Assembly (NCBI RefSeq): GCF_023805295.1
Contig: NZ_JAMSHT010000002.1
Location: 1 to 9,621 of the forward strand
Source of the DNA: Sphingomicrobium sediminis
GTDB taxonomy: Bacteria > Pseudomonadota > Alphaproteobacteria > Sphingomonadales > Sphingomonadaceae
Direction of reading: 5' to 3'
Length of the DNA stretch: 9,621 nt
Shown here: positions 1 through 8,245 of the stretch, one piece after another
How the letters are laid out: every line of letters starts with the position of its first letter
Numbering within the stretch: position 1 is the first letter of the stretch
The notes under the pieces: model-generated
Told to the model about the DNA's origin: nothing
Databases searched by the model: none
Seen by the model: only the letters and a program-made list of their open reading frames with translations
Made by a program: the position numbers and the translations under genes

Positions 1-3000
1 TGTCACCCGAGTTGGAAACACTCGCCTCAGCTTCCTGCGCATCGACATGGTAGCCCACCGCAAAAGCATCAGCCTGCGCCGCATGAACCGCCGTCGCTCC
101 AGCAGCAATCGAACCCGAATTGTCGAGAGCGACCGTGACGGAGCCTGGGGTGTCGAGGTCACCATAGTAACCCGACGCCGCCGCTTCGCCTTCGCCGGCC
201 GTACCGGTGGCGGTCGCAAGCGCATTCGCCGTGATCGTGCCCGAGTTGGTGAGGCTGGCCGAAGCCACCGAACCTTCGGTCACATCCTGCTCGATACCGA
301 TCGCATCGGCATCGACGTTCGCACTACCGGCCGCACTTGCGCTGGCGACAACGGAGAGGCCGACCTGGCCGCTATTGTCGATACCCAAGGCAACACTCGT
401 GCCGCCGACACGCTGGTAGATGGCCGTACCGCTGGCCGACGCCGTGGCCGAAGAACCGACAGCGACGATATTGGCCGTGCCGACGAGCGAACCGCTGTTG
501 GACAGCGACGCCGAAGCGGCACTTTCACCTTGCGCACGCTGGTCGACCACTTCGACATAGCCGTAGGCATAAGCATAGTCGGCGGCGTTGGCCGAAGCCT
601 GCGCGTCGACGCCAACTGCTCCGCTGTTGGAGATGCTGGCGACCGCCGAGCTGCCACCTTCAACAACCTGCGTCAGCGCGCCATAGGCGCTTGCGCTGGC
701 ATAGGCATCACCCGTCTGGTTGACGTTGGTGACCGTCGTGGCGGTCGTACCGCTGCCCATCATCATGGTCGTGGTCGTCGTCCCGTTGGCCGCCGCATTG
801 GCAACCGCCGATAGGCTAATCGCACCGCTGTTTGCTAGCGAACCATTACCCACATTCGAGGCCTCGACATTCTGGCTGAGACCGGAAGCAGCATATGCAT
901 CGGCACTCGCAAAAGTCAGACCATTCGCCGAGGCCGTCGCATCGATATCGATCGCTCCGCTATTGCTCATCACCGCCGATACCGAGGAGGCTTCTGCACT
1001 CTGATAAACACCGTAAGCGGAAGCTTCCGCACGGGCGTTGCCAGTGCTCGCAGCAGCGACGGCGTTCGCGCCGACCGCTACCGCGCCGCTATTGTCGAGC
1101 ACCGGCGCCGCAACAGCACTGGTCCCGAACAGCGAGAGATCCTGACGGATAGCCGTGGCCGTCGCGTCCGCATCAGCATAGTTGACGCCGTTGGCCGACG
1201 CGTTGGCGTCGATCGACAGGTCACCGCTGTTGGTGAGCGTCGCCGCACCGGTCGAGCCGTTGACATATTGCTGAAGGCCGATCGCGCTCGCATAGGCACC
1301 GCCGGTCTCGGTCGAGCCGTTTGCATTGGCGCTCGCGAGCAAGGTCAGCGCCCCGCTATTGTTGAGCAGGCCGTTCGCCGTCGTGCCGCCTTCGACATTC
1401 TGGCTGATGCCAGAGACCTCCGCTTCGGCGCTGGCATAGGCACCCGACGCGCTGGCGAGGGCGCTGAGCGCAACCGCACCGCTATTGCTGAGCGTCGCCG
1501 TGGCAACGTCCGCTTCGCTGGCGTTCTGGAAGATGCCGTAGGCCGAGGCCTGCGCATTGGCTTCGCTATCCGCGCCGACCGCATTCGCAGCCGCGAGGAT
1601 GGCGATGTCGCCGCTATTGTCGAGAGCAGCAACCGCCGTGCCCGAAGCATAGACCGACTGGTCGATACCCGTGCCGTTGGCGTCCGCGTCAGCTTCTTCG
1701 TTGGCCGTCGCATTGGCCACCAAGTTCATGGCAATCGCGCCGCTATTGACGATCGAACCCGACGCCGAGGTATCGCCACCGACTTCTTGGTCGATACCGA
1801 ACTCACCGGTCACGCTCGCTTCGGCATTCCCCGAGGCGAAGGTGTTGGTCACCGTCGTTGCGGTCGTGCCGCTGCCCATCATCATGGTCGTGGTGAAGGT
1901 GCCGTTGGCAACCGCATTGGCCGAACCGTCGATGTTGATGGCACCGCTATTGGTGATCGCGCCGACAGCCACATCACCAAAGACGTTCTGCTCGATGCCC
2001 TCGAAGTCAGCCGATGCATCCGCATCGCTGCCGCCGGTGGCATTGGCCTGGCCATTCTGGTTGATGCTTGCGCTGTTGACGATAACGCCGCTGGCAACAC
2101 CCGGGACGAACATCGTGGTGGTGACACCTTCGCTCGTACCCGTGACCGTGCCGCCTTCGGCGAAGACGTACTGGTAGATGCCTTCACGGATATCGACCTC
2201 AGCCGTCGCTTCCGAAGCGCCCGACGCATTCGCGATGCCGGTCATGCTAATGACACCGCTGTTGACGATGCTGCCGTTGGCCGCGAATTCGCCGTTCACG
2301 TTCTGGCTGATCGCATCATTGACATCGACTTCCGCCGAGGCGTCAGTGGCGCCGACCGCGGTGGCCGTCGCGTTGAGCGAGATCGTGGCGCTATTTGTGA
2401 TCGAAGCCGTCGCATTGAGGCCGCCCGCAAACTGCTCGATACCTTCGACGGAGGCTTCTGCATCGCCGTCACCGGTCGTAGCAGAGGCGAAAGCAGCTGC
2501 ATTGAGGTCAAGCGCACCGCTATTGTCGATGACGGCGACTGCGCTCGTACCATAAGCATTCTGGCGAATGCCGTCGACGCTTGCCGAAGCGCTCGCATAT
2601 TCCTGACCCGTAGCATTCGCCACTGCGGTCAGGTTGATCGCACCGCTATTGTTGAGCGAGGCCGAGTAGAGGTTCGTGCCGGTGCCCGACCCATAAGGGC
2701 CGAACGAACCGACATTCTGAACGATACCATCGACGTCCGCATCGGCGTCGGCGCCTTCGCTACCCGAAGACTGGAGCGCATTCGCGACAGCCAGACCCGA
2801 CAGGGTCGCCGAGTTGGTCAGCGCTGCCGAAGCGCCAGCGAAACCGTTGGCGTTCTGGCGGATGATGTCGGCATCAGCCGAAGCATCACCTTCGTTGCTG
2901 CCGATACCGGTGCCGCTGGCCTGGGCCCAGATCGCGATATTGGCGCTGTTGACCAGGCTGGCATTGGCCTCGGAGCCATAGGCGTCCTGCGCGATACCCG

Positions 3001-6000
3001 TGGCGGAGGCGTCAGCGTCGACACCTTCCGATGCCGAGGCAGCCGAAGCCTGTGCCAATGCGGTTGCGGCAATCGCCCCGCTATTGGAAAGGCTGACCGA
3101 CGCTTCACCACCGCCTGCGAACTGTCTGATCGCCTGCGCGTCGGCCGAAGCTTCGGCCTGCGATACGCCCGTTGCGAACGCGTCAGCGTTGAGGTTGATC
3201 GTGCCGGTGTTGGTCAGCGTGGCCATGGCGACGCCGCTTTCGCTGGCATTGACACCCTGGCGAATGCCGTAGGCGTCCGCATCGGCGTCTGCCGAGCCGC
3301 TGGTCGCCACAGCACTTGCAACCGCGTCAACGTCGACCGTGGCCGCATTGACGAGGTTTGCCATCGCGACAGTGCCGTAGGCGTTCTGCTCGACAGCCAG
3401 GCCGTACGCGTTCGCTTCAGCCGACGAGCCGTTGGCGACAGCCGCGGCCGTGCCTTCGATCACGCCATTGTTGGTGAGGTTGGCGAAAGCCGTTCCTTCC
3501 GGTGCGCCGGCGAACTGGCCGATAATGCCACCGCCTTCGCTACCGATATTGGCGTCGGCATCGGCGAACTCGTTGGTCGCCGAGGCATTGGCCGCAACGT
3601 TGGCGAGGACCGAGCCGTCATTGACCATCGAGACCGACGCATCGCCGGTCGAAGCATAGGCTTCCTGTTCGACGACATAGCGAATGTCGGCGTCTGCCTC
3701 TGCGGCCGAACCGGTCGCATTGGCTACCGCATTGCCGCTGATGAGACCGCTATTGGCGATACCTGCGAAGGCGTCGCCGATATTGGCGTCGGCATTCTGC
3801 TGCACCACGAAGTCCACGCTGGCTTCTGCATTGGCAGCCGTACCGCCGCCTGCGTTAGCGCTCGCGTCCGCAGTGATCGTGCCCGTGTTGGTAAGGCCAA
3901 GCGTAGCACCCGTCGAAGTGATCGCCAGGGTGACGATCGGGCTCGGGCCCGTAGCACCCGAATCATTGCTGGCGAACTGCGCAACGCCGCCAATATTGGC
4001 GCTGGCGTTCGCTTGCCCTTCCGAAGCAAACGCGCTCGCGTCGGCGTCGATCGAGATCAGACCGCCATTGACCAGCTGCGCCGAGGCGACACCGCTGGTC
4101 GCATAGGCTGCCTGTATGACCGCACCGATGTCCGAACCAGCCGCCGCATTGGCATTGGCCGAGCTCGTGCCGACTGCGTCGGCCATCGCGTCGATGTCAA
4201 TCGTGCCCGCATTGGAGAGCGAGGCGACACCGCCGCCCGTGCGGCCAATGGCAGCCTGGAGGATGGCAAACTCAGCGCCCGCATTCGCATTGGCAAAGAG
4301 ACCAACCGCGCCCGCCGCAAATTCTGCCGAGATCGACGCTTCGCTATCATTGGAGAGCGAGACGCTGGCCGTGCTGCCCGTAGCATATTGCGACACGAGT
4401 GCGTCGGCCGCAGCCGTCGCATCCGCTTGGCTCGTGCCCGACGCGACCGCAGCCGCGTTGAAGCTCATCGAACCACCATTGGCGATCGAGGCGCTGGCAT
4501 CAGTGCCGGAAACGCGCTGCTGGACAGCACCGCCACCTTCGACACCACCAACTACGGCGATCGCTTCGACCGCGCTCGAGCCCTCGATGACCGCTGCGTC
4601 GGCGTTCATCATCAGCGTGCCCGAATTGGCGATGCTCGCCGCAGCTTCGGCACCATTGACGTCCTGATACAGGCCGGCGAGTGCAACCGCGACAGCCTCG
4701 TTGGCCGCGTCGGCATCCGCGCCGAGCGACAGCATGCCGTCATTGACGATCGTCGCGCTGGCACCAAAGCCGGTAGCCGATTGCCAGATGCCGATCAGCG
4801 CCTGGGCTTGGGCGTTCGAGCCGCTGGCGGCCGCATTGAGGCTGATGCCACCTTCATTTTCGGCATAGGCATTGGCAGTCGAGCCCGACACGAACTGGGC
4901 AAGGCCGAGCCATGCTTGTGCATCCGCGCTGGCCGAGAAGCCCGAGGCGTCGGCGTATGCCGCAATCGAGATAACGCCGTTATTGTCTGCGGCCGCGCTG
5001 GCCGTGGCGCCCGTCGCGCGCTGGATATTACCCGCCGCGCTGGCGTCCGCATTGGCCAAGGAGCCCGCGGCTTCCGCCGTCGCGTTAATGGAGAGGGTGG
5101 CAACCGTCGTGCCAGTGCCCGTACCCGTTCCAGTTCCGGTAGTCGTACCGGTGCCAGTTCCGGTGCCCGTCCCAGTGCCTGTGGTAGCTTCGGCGCCGTT
5201 CACGAACATAGCCATTGCCGTCGCGCCGCTTACGTTCTGGTCAACCCCATTGGCATTGGCATTGGCATCGGCATTGAAACCCGACGCGCTTGCGACAGCC
5301 TGGAGGCTGATGAGGCCATCGTTGGAGACCACACCATTGGCGACGCTTGAAGCGCCAACATTCTGTTCGATACCGCCGAGGCGACCTTGGAGCGCGGATT
5401 CAGCCGTAATGAGGCCGGCATTAGCGTTGGCGCTGGGCGAACTGGTGCCGAAAGCGTCAGCGTCAGCAACCACGTCGATTGAGCCCGAATTCGCGAACTG
5501 ACCGGTTGCGGTCACGCCGTTGACGTTTTGGTTAGCGATCCAGGCGGTCGCGGTCGCAGCTGCCGAGAAGGTACCAAAAGCAGCAGCGAATGCGTCTACG
5601 GCAATCGTCCCGCCGTTCGAAACATCGCCATATGCGGCAAGGCCAGAAACATTCTGGTTCGCATACAGCGCGTCGAAATTGGCGTCAGCCGACAGCCCAG
5701 TACCAAATGAGAAAGCGGCGATCGCAAATCCACCGACCGAAACTTCGCCATCATTACTGATCACGCCGCTGGCATCGGAGCCAAAAACCTGCTGGTTGAC
5801 GCCGAGCGCGCCGCCCGAAGCGACATTGTTGAAGAGAGCGTCTGCATCCACTTGGACATTGACGGAGAGAACGCCGTCATTATCGACCACGCCGGAAGAC
5901 AGGCCGTCAGAACCGACCGACTGATCGATACCGGTGCCACCACCACTGGCGAAAGCGCTCGACGAGCCGAGGCGAGCGCCCGCAACGACGTCAAGCGACA

Positions 6001-7972
6001 TGGTGCCACTGTTGGCAACAATACCGTCCGCAGCCGAACCCGCAGAGATAAGCTGACTGGCAATACGGCCTCTAGCATTAGCAGAGACGTTGCCCGAACC
6101 CGGGAACACCACCGCGACAGCGGAAACATCGACGTCGACGACCGCGCTAACGCCATTAGCAATGATGCCACTGGCGCTGGTGCTGCCGAAGCCGAAGTTG
6201 GCAAGCGCGCCCGCATCAAGGTTCGCATTGGCATTCGCAGTGCCCGTACCAGCAAGCGCGAGAGCCGAGACGTCAAGGTCCACAGTGCCTTCATTGAGGA
6301 TTGAGAGATTTACAGCGCCGCCAAAAGCCTGATTCCACAGCCCGCCGGTGATCGCGGCGCCTGCACTGTTGATACCATCGGCATCAACACTGATTGAGAC
6401 AGAGCCATTATTCGCGAGCACCAGGTCCGCCGCAGCAGAGCCCTGACCAAGCTGCAGGACACCACCATTGAACAGGAAGGCCTGGGCACTACCGGAAGCG
6501 GCATTCTGCGCCGCTGCGTTAACATTTACGCCAAGAGACCCGTCATTGACAAACCCGATGCTTACTTCAGAGCCAAACGCCTGCTGGAGCACTCCGCCGG
6601 ACATAAAGGCGAGCGCACCTGCATTACCCGACGCGTCAGCCACGGCCGTGGCGCCGACATTGAGAGAAGCCTCACTATCGTTTGCAAGTGATACGCTGGC
6701 GTCATCAGCGCGAGCATACTGTACTACACCGTAGAGCAAATTTGCAAAGGCATTGGCCGTCGAGGCCGTGCCCCCTTCGACATATCCGGCGTCGGCAATT
6801 GCGTTGATGTCGATCACACCACCGTTGCTCAGGTCAATAGCCGCCGTTTGGGGCTGCGACACCGCCGGCGCAGACGTAAACGTTCCTGCAAACTGGATCA
6901 CGCCAAGCTGAACAATCGCATCCGCGTTAGCAACCGCCCCGTCGGCGATAGCCGTCGCATTGATGTCGACAATACCGTCATTTTCGAGCCCGATGTTCAC
7001 ACTGGCACTACTGCCATCGACATTCCCGGCCTGGACAATGCCCCCGCCAAGGCCACCACCTAACTGCGCGATCCGCGCACTTGCGTCGGCTGTGCCGGTT
7101 GGTGCAAGCGCTCGTGCGTCCACATCCACTTCGACCTGAGCCGGGAAGATTTGACCGGTCGGGGCAGCATTGAGATCCATTTCGAGGTCGACACTGACCT
7201 CTCCAATCGCCGACTGCGAGATCCCTCTATCGAGCGCCGCAATCGCGGTCGCATCGTTGAAGGCCGTATTGCTACCCGTATTGAAGGCAGCCGCCGTGAT
7301 TTCCACGCCGAGATCGCCGCTATTTGCAATTGTGGCCTCGACATTATTGCCGAAGCCACGTTGTGCGATCGCAAAGCCGTCGATGGTCGCATTCGCGCCC
7401 ACATTGTCCGTCGTCGTTGCAGTGACCATGACCATCGAGGTCTGCAGCGGACCAGGGGTCGTATCCGTCACAGTGTTGTTGCCGCCCGTCGTCAGCTGCG
7501 GACCGGTCGCGCCGGTCGCGGTGTTGCCGCCGCCCGTGGTCGCGACGCCGGTCACCGTTGCAGTGCCCGAAGCGTTGACGCCGTCCGCCGTGATCGAAGC
7601 GATCGCAACGATGTCGATCTGACCGGTGTTCGAGGCAATCAGGGTCGCATTGCCTTCGCTTCCGGTGCCAGTGGCGCTTGCCGACTGGATGACCTGGCCG
7701 TTGGTCGTCGAGGAGACGAGCGCGGTCACCTGGTTGGCGTCCATCGTCGCCGAACCGGTCACGGTCGTGCGCACGCCGCAATCATTGATAAGGGGAGCAT
7801 CGGCGCAGATCGCGCTGATCTCGATGACGTCTACAATATCGACATCCGCAGTCGGGTTGGGCGAGCGGCCACCATCGTCAATCACGATCGGCGCGGCAAT
7901 CGCCGGCATTGCAAGACCCAAGGTTGCTACGGAAGCACCCGTCAGCAGCACATTACGCGTGTTGGTCGTCAT
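1..7972 (-). CDS. Giant secreted Ala-rich repeat protein, putative adhesin/autotransporter passenger (3' end outside window)
   Basis: The minus-strand frame from ATG at 7972 stays open for 2657 codons to the left edge; reading it by eye I met no TAA, TAG or TGA. The start is supported by a ribosome binding site 8 bases upstream and a Sec signal peptide: Arg6, a hydrophobic core at residues 8-21, and an Ala-Ile-Ala cleavage site near residue 26. Residues 27 to about 200 form a distinct head with Cys56 and Cys65. The rest is about fifty degenerate units with an Asn-Ser-Gly turn, alternating small and hydrophobic residues, and a Gly-Ile-x-Gln motif. Composition is extreme: Ala, Gly, Ser, Asn, Asp, Thr and Val dominate, there are about five Trp and very few Arg, and I found no Lys. 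This fits an exported beta-solenoid surface protein. By analogy with sphingomonad autotransporters a C-terminal barrel may follow, but that part is not visible. Substrate or partner is unknown. Certain as a gene; function is inference. Confidence 0.93.
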   Translation of the reverse strand, partial: MTTNTRNVLLTGASVATLGLAMPAIAAPIVIDDGGRSPNPTADVDIVDVIEISAICADAPLINDCGVRTTVTGSATMDANQVTALVSSTTNGQVIQSASATGTGSEGNATLIASNTGQIDIVAIASITADGVNASGTATVTGVATTGGGNTATGATGPQLTTGGNNTVTDTTPGPLQTSMVMVTATTTDNVGANATIDGFAIAQRGFGNNVEATIANSGDLGVEITAAAFNTGSNTAFNDATAIAALDRGISQSAIGEVSVDLEMDLNAAPTGQIFPAQVEVDVDARALAPTGTADASARIAQLGGGLGGGIVQAGNVDGSSASVNIGLENDGIVDINATAIADGAVANADAIVQLGVIQFAGTFTSAPAVSQPQTAAIDLSNGGVIDINAIADAGYVEGGTASTANAFANLLYGVVQYARADDASVSLANDSEASLNVGATAVADASGNAGALAFMSGGVLQQAFGSEVSIGFVNDGSLGVNVNAAAQNAASGSAQAFLFNGGVLQLGQGSAAADLVLANNGSVSISVDADGINSAGAAITGGLWNQAFGGAVNLSILNEGTVDLDVSALALAGTGTANANANLDAGALANFGFGSTSASGIIANGVSAVVDVDVSAVAVVFPGSGNVSANARGRIASQLISAGSAADGIVANSGTMSLDVVAGARLGSSSAFASGGGTGIDQSVGSDGLSSGVVDNDGVLSVNVQVDADALFNNVASGGALGVNQQVFGSDASGVISNDGEVSVGGFAIAAFSFGTGLSADANFDALYANQNVSGLAAYGDVSNGGTIAVDAFAAAFGTFSAAATATAWIANQNVNGVTATGQFANSGSIDVVADADAFGTSSPSANANAGLITAESALQGRLGGIEQNVGASSVANGVVSNDGLISLQAVASASGFNADANANANGVDQNVSGATAMAMFVNGAEATTGTGTGTGTGTGTTTGTGTGTGTGTTVATLSINATAEAAGSLANADASAAGNIQRATGATASAAADNNGVISIAAYADASGFSASADAQAWLGLAQFVSGSTANAYAENEGGISLNAAASGSNAQAQALIGIWQSATGFGASATIVNDGMLSLGADADAANEAVAVALAGLYQDVNGAEAAASIANSGTLMMNADAAVIEGSSAVEAIAVVGGVEGGGAVQQRVSGTDASASIANGGSMSFNAAAVASGTSQADATAAADALVSQYATGSTASVSLSNDSEASISAEFAAGAVGLFANANAGAEFAILQAAIGRTGGGVASLSNAGTIDIDAMADAVGTSSANANAAAGSDIGAVIQAAYATSGVASAQLVNGGLISIDADASAFASEGQANASANIGGVAQFASNDSGATGPSPIVTLAITSTGATLGLTNTGTITADASANAGGGTAANAEASVDFVVQQNADANIGDAFAGIANSGLISGNAVANATGSAAEADADIRYVVEQEAYASTGDASVSMVNDGSVLANVAANASATNEFADADANIGSEGGGIIGQFAGAPEGTAFANLTNNGVIEGTAAAVANGSSAEANAYGLAVEQNAYGTVAMANLVNAATVDVDAVASAVATSGSADADADAYGIRQGVNASESGVAMATLTNTGTINLNADAFATGVSQAEASADAQAIRQFAGGGEASVSLSNSGAIAATALAQASAASASEGVDADASATGIAQDAYGSEANASLVNSANIAIWAQASGTGIGSNEGDASADADIIRQNANGFAGASAALTNSATLSGLAVANALQSSGSEGADADADVDGIVQNVGSFGPYGSGTGTNLYSASLNNSGAINLTAVANATGQEYASASASVDGIRQNAYGTSAVAVIDNSGALDLNAAAFASATTGDGDAEASVEGIEQFAGGLNATASITNSATISLNATATAVGATDASAEVDVNDAISQNVNGEFAANGSIVNSGVISMTGIANASGASEATAEVDIREGIYQYVFAEGGTVTGTSEGVTTTMFVPGVASGVIVNSASINQNGQANATGGSDADASADFEGIEQNVFGDVAVGAITNSGAINIDGSANAVANGTFTTTMMMGSGTTATTVTNTFASGNAEASVTGEFGIDQEVGGDTSASGSIVNSGAIAMNLVANATANEEADADANGTGIDQSVYASGTAVAALDNSGDIAILAAANAVGADSEANAQASAYGIFQNASEADVATATLSNSGAVALSALASASGAYASAEAEVSGISQNVEGGTTANGLLNNSGALTLLASANANGSTETGGAYASAIGLQQYVNGSTGAATLTNSGDLSIDANASANGVNYADADATATAIRQDLSLFGTSAVAAPVLDNSGAVAVGANAVAAASTGNARAEASAYGVYQSAEASSVSAVMSNSGAIDIDATASANGLTFASADAYAASGLSQNVEASNVGNGSLANSGAISLSAVANAAANGTTTTTMMMGSGTTATTVTNVNQTGDAYASASAYGALTQVVEGGSSAVASISNSGAVGVDAQASANAADYAYAYGYVEVVDQRAQGESAASASLSNSGSLVGTANIVAVGSSATASASGTAIYQRVGGTSVALGIDNSGQVGLSVVASASAAGSANVDADAIGIEQDVTEGSVASASLTNSGTITANALATATGTAGEGEAAASGYYGDLDTPGSVTVALDNSGSIAAGATAVHAAQADAFAVGYHVDAQEAEASVSNSGD
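722..795 (-). repeat. Thr/Met-rich loop insert, copy 2
   Basis: The second copy has the core TTTTTMMMGSGTTATTVTN with the Met triplet at residues 2403-2405, again after an Ala-Asn-Gly turn at the same point in the unit. The DNA of the two copies is strikingly similar (both contain gctgcccatcatcatggtcg on the plus strand), while flanking units are more diverged. This suggests a copied or gene-converted segment. Confidence 0.8.
1841..1905 (-). repeat. Thr/Met-rich loop insert, copy 1
   Basis: Around residues 2024-2045 the protein carries an insert with the core TTTMMMGSGTTATTVTN (Met triplet at residues 2030-2032). It is placed after an Ala-Asn-Gly turn in the middle of a repeat unit, where ordinary units have only a short Gly-containing turn. 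A near-identical core occurs 373 codons further on (positions 722-795). The insert has few of the Ala alternations typical of the array, so it probably protrudes as a loop. Confidence 0.8.
5105..5185 (-). repeat. Gly-Thr alternating tract inside the giant protein
   Basis: Codons for residues about 930-956 encode an almost pure alternation of Gly and Thr, broken by a Thr-Thr-Thr in the middle and closed by Thr-Thr-Val. At DNA level it is a degenerate hexamer, GGN-ACN, repeated about eleven times. It sits at a turn between two strand segments (after a Phe-Val-Asn-Gly and before Leu-Ser-Ile-Asn-Ala), so it looks like an extended surface loop or linker. Its length would change in 6-base steps that keep the frame. 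Confidence 0.85.
5249..5275 (-). repeat. Short hexamer repeat encoding Asn-Ala-Asn-Ala
   Basis: The plus strand shows attggc three times in a row, then atcggc and a partial copy. On the coding strand this reads as alternating Asn/Asp and Ala residues within one repeat unit. The copies are nearly exact, unlike most of the array, which suggests recent in-frame slippage. Confidence 0.6.
7895..7972 (-). other. Sec signal peptide of the giant repeat protein
   Basis: Residues 1-26 begin MTTNTRNVLL, giving a short n-region with a single Arg, followed by a hydrophobic stretch rich in Leu, Val, Ala and Gly. They end in Met-Pro-Ala-Ile-Ala before Ala-Pro. The Ala-x-Ala pattern before residue 27 is a typical signal peptidase I site, and no lipobox cysteine follows. 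The short n-region argues against the extended signal peptide seen in some large autotransporters. Cleavage position is my estimate. Confidence 0.8.
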
Positions 7973-7978
7973 CTTTTA

Positions 7979-7985
7979 TTCCCCT
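7979..7985 (-). promoter_or_regulatory. Ribosome binding site of the giant repeat gene
   Basis: The minus strand reads AGGGGAA ending about 6-8 bases before the ATG at 7972. This purine-rich match to the anti-Shine-Dalgarno sequence, with good spacing, fixes the start and agrees with the signal peptide that begins there. Confidence 0.75.
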
Positions 7986-8039
7986 GTTGATCCGGTCGGA
8001 TCGTTTCGAACTCGACTTGCTGCAATCCGCTCCTGGACA

Positions 8040-8059
8040 GCGCCATTATATATAGGCGC
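8040..8059 (-). promoter_or_regulatory. Candidate -10 box inside an inverted repeat, upstream of the giant gene
   Basis: On the minus strand the bases at 8050-8045 read TATAAT, a perfect -10 hexamer, about 75 bases before the start codon. It lies in the centre of a perfect inverted repeat, GCGCC (8040-8044) and GGCGC (8055-8059), separated by ten A/T bases. No good -35 box is found 16-18 bases upstream (the best window reads TCCCGT), so if real this is a weak or activator-dependent promoter. The inverted repeat could be an operator that overlaps the -10 box. Confidence 0.4.
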
Positions 8060-8245
8060 ACGCCAAAACGGGACGCATTGCGACACGTCTTCACACTTCA
8101 GCCTTAGGCCTGTGATTTCAAAAGGGCAACAGCAACACCCCCTGTTTTCACTGATGTAAGTTAATTTTATTGAGCCACGAAAATCAAAAAGTTGGCGGAA
8201 ATTAGCCATTTTTACGGAAGCGTGACAATGGTGAAGTCAGACCCA

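Larger units (their letters stand above)
1..7330 (-). repeat. About fifty degenerate tandem coding repeats, mostly 42-50 codons each
   Basis: On the plus strand the complement of the Asn-Ser-Gly turn appears again and again as ccgctattg or ccgctgttg and variants. Measured spacings include 1355, 1481, 1613 and 1742 (126, 132 and 129 bases) and 2258, 2390, 2519 and 2645 (132, 129 and 126 bases). These are whole codons, 42 to 44 per unit; other units are longer because of insertions. A typical unit reads Asn-Ser-Gly-x-Ile/Leu-x-Ile/Val, then alternating Ala, Gly, alternating Ala again, Gly-Ile-x-Gln, and an alternating strand back to the next Asn-Ser-Gly. Units are diverged at DNA level, so this is an old array held by protein selection. 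The left edge of the window is still inside a unit. Confidence 0.9.

Noticed and set aside
47..814. 255-codon plus-strand open frame
   Set aside because: Same codon-aligned shadow of the giant gene, with an Arg-rich product lacking any recognisable feature.
1268..5350. 1360-codon open frame on the plus strand
   Set aside because: It is the codon-aligned complement of the giant minus-strand gene. It stays open because that gene avoids TTA, CTA and TCA codons. The product is rich in Arg, Asp and Ile-Gly with no signal peptide or domain, while the minus frame gives a signal peptide and a coherent repeat.
1..7330. CRISPR array, suggested by regular spacing of ccgctattg-like words
   Set aside because: The repeated words are short and variable, the spacing is a whole number of codons, the intervening sequences are related to each other, and the whole stretch is one open coding frame.
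7151..7990. 279-codon plus-strand open frame across the giant gene's start
   Set aside because: It lies antisense to the signal peptide and head of the giant gene in the same shadow frame and has an Arg-rich, featureless product.
7976..8209. 77-codon minus-strand open frame with four consecutive cysteines
   Set aside because: It covers the -10 candidate and ribosome binding site of the giant gene and shows no domain. Its start has no clear ribosome binding site.
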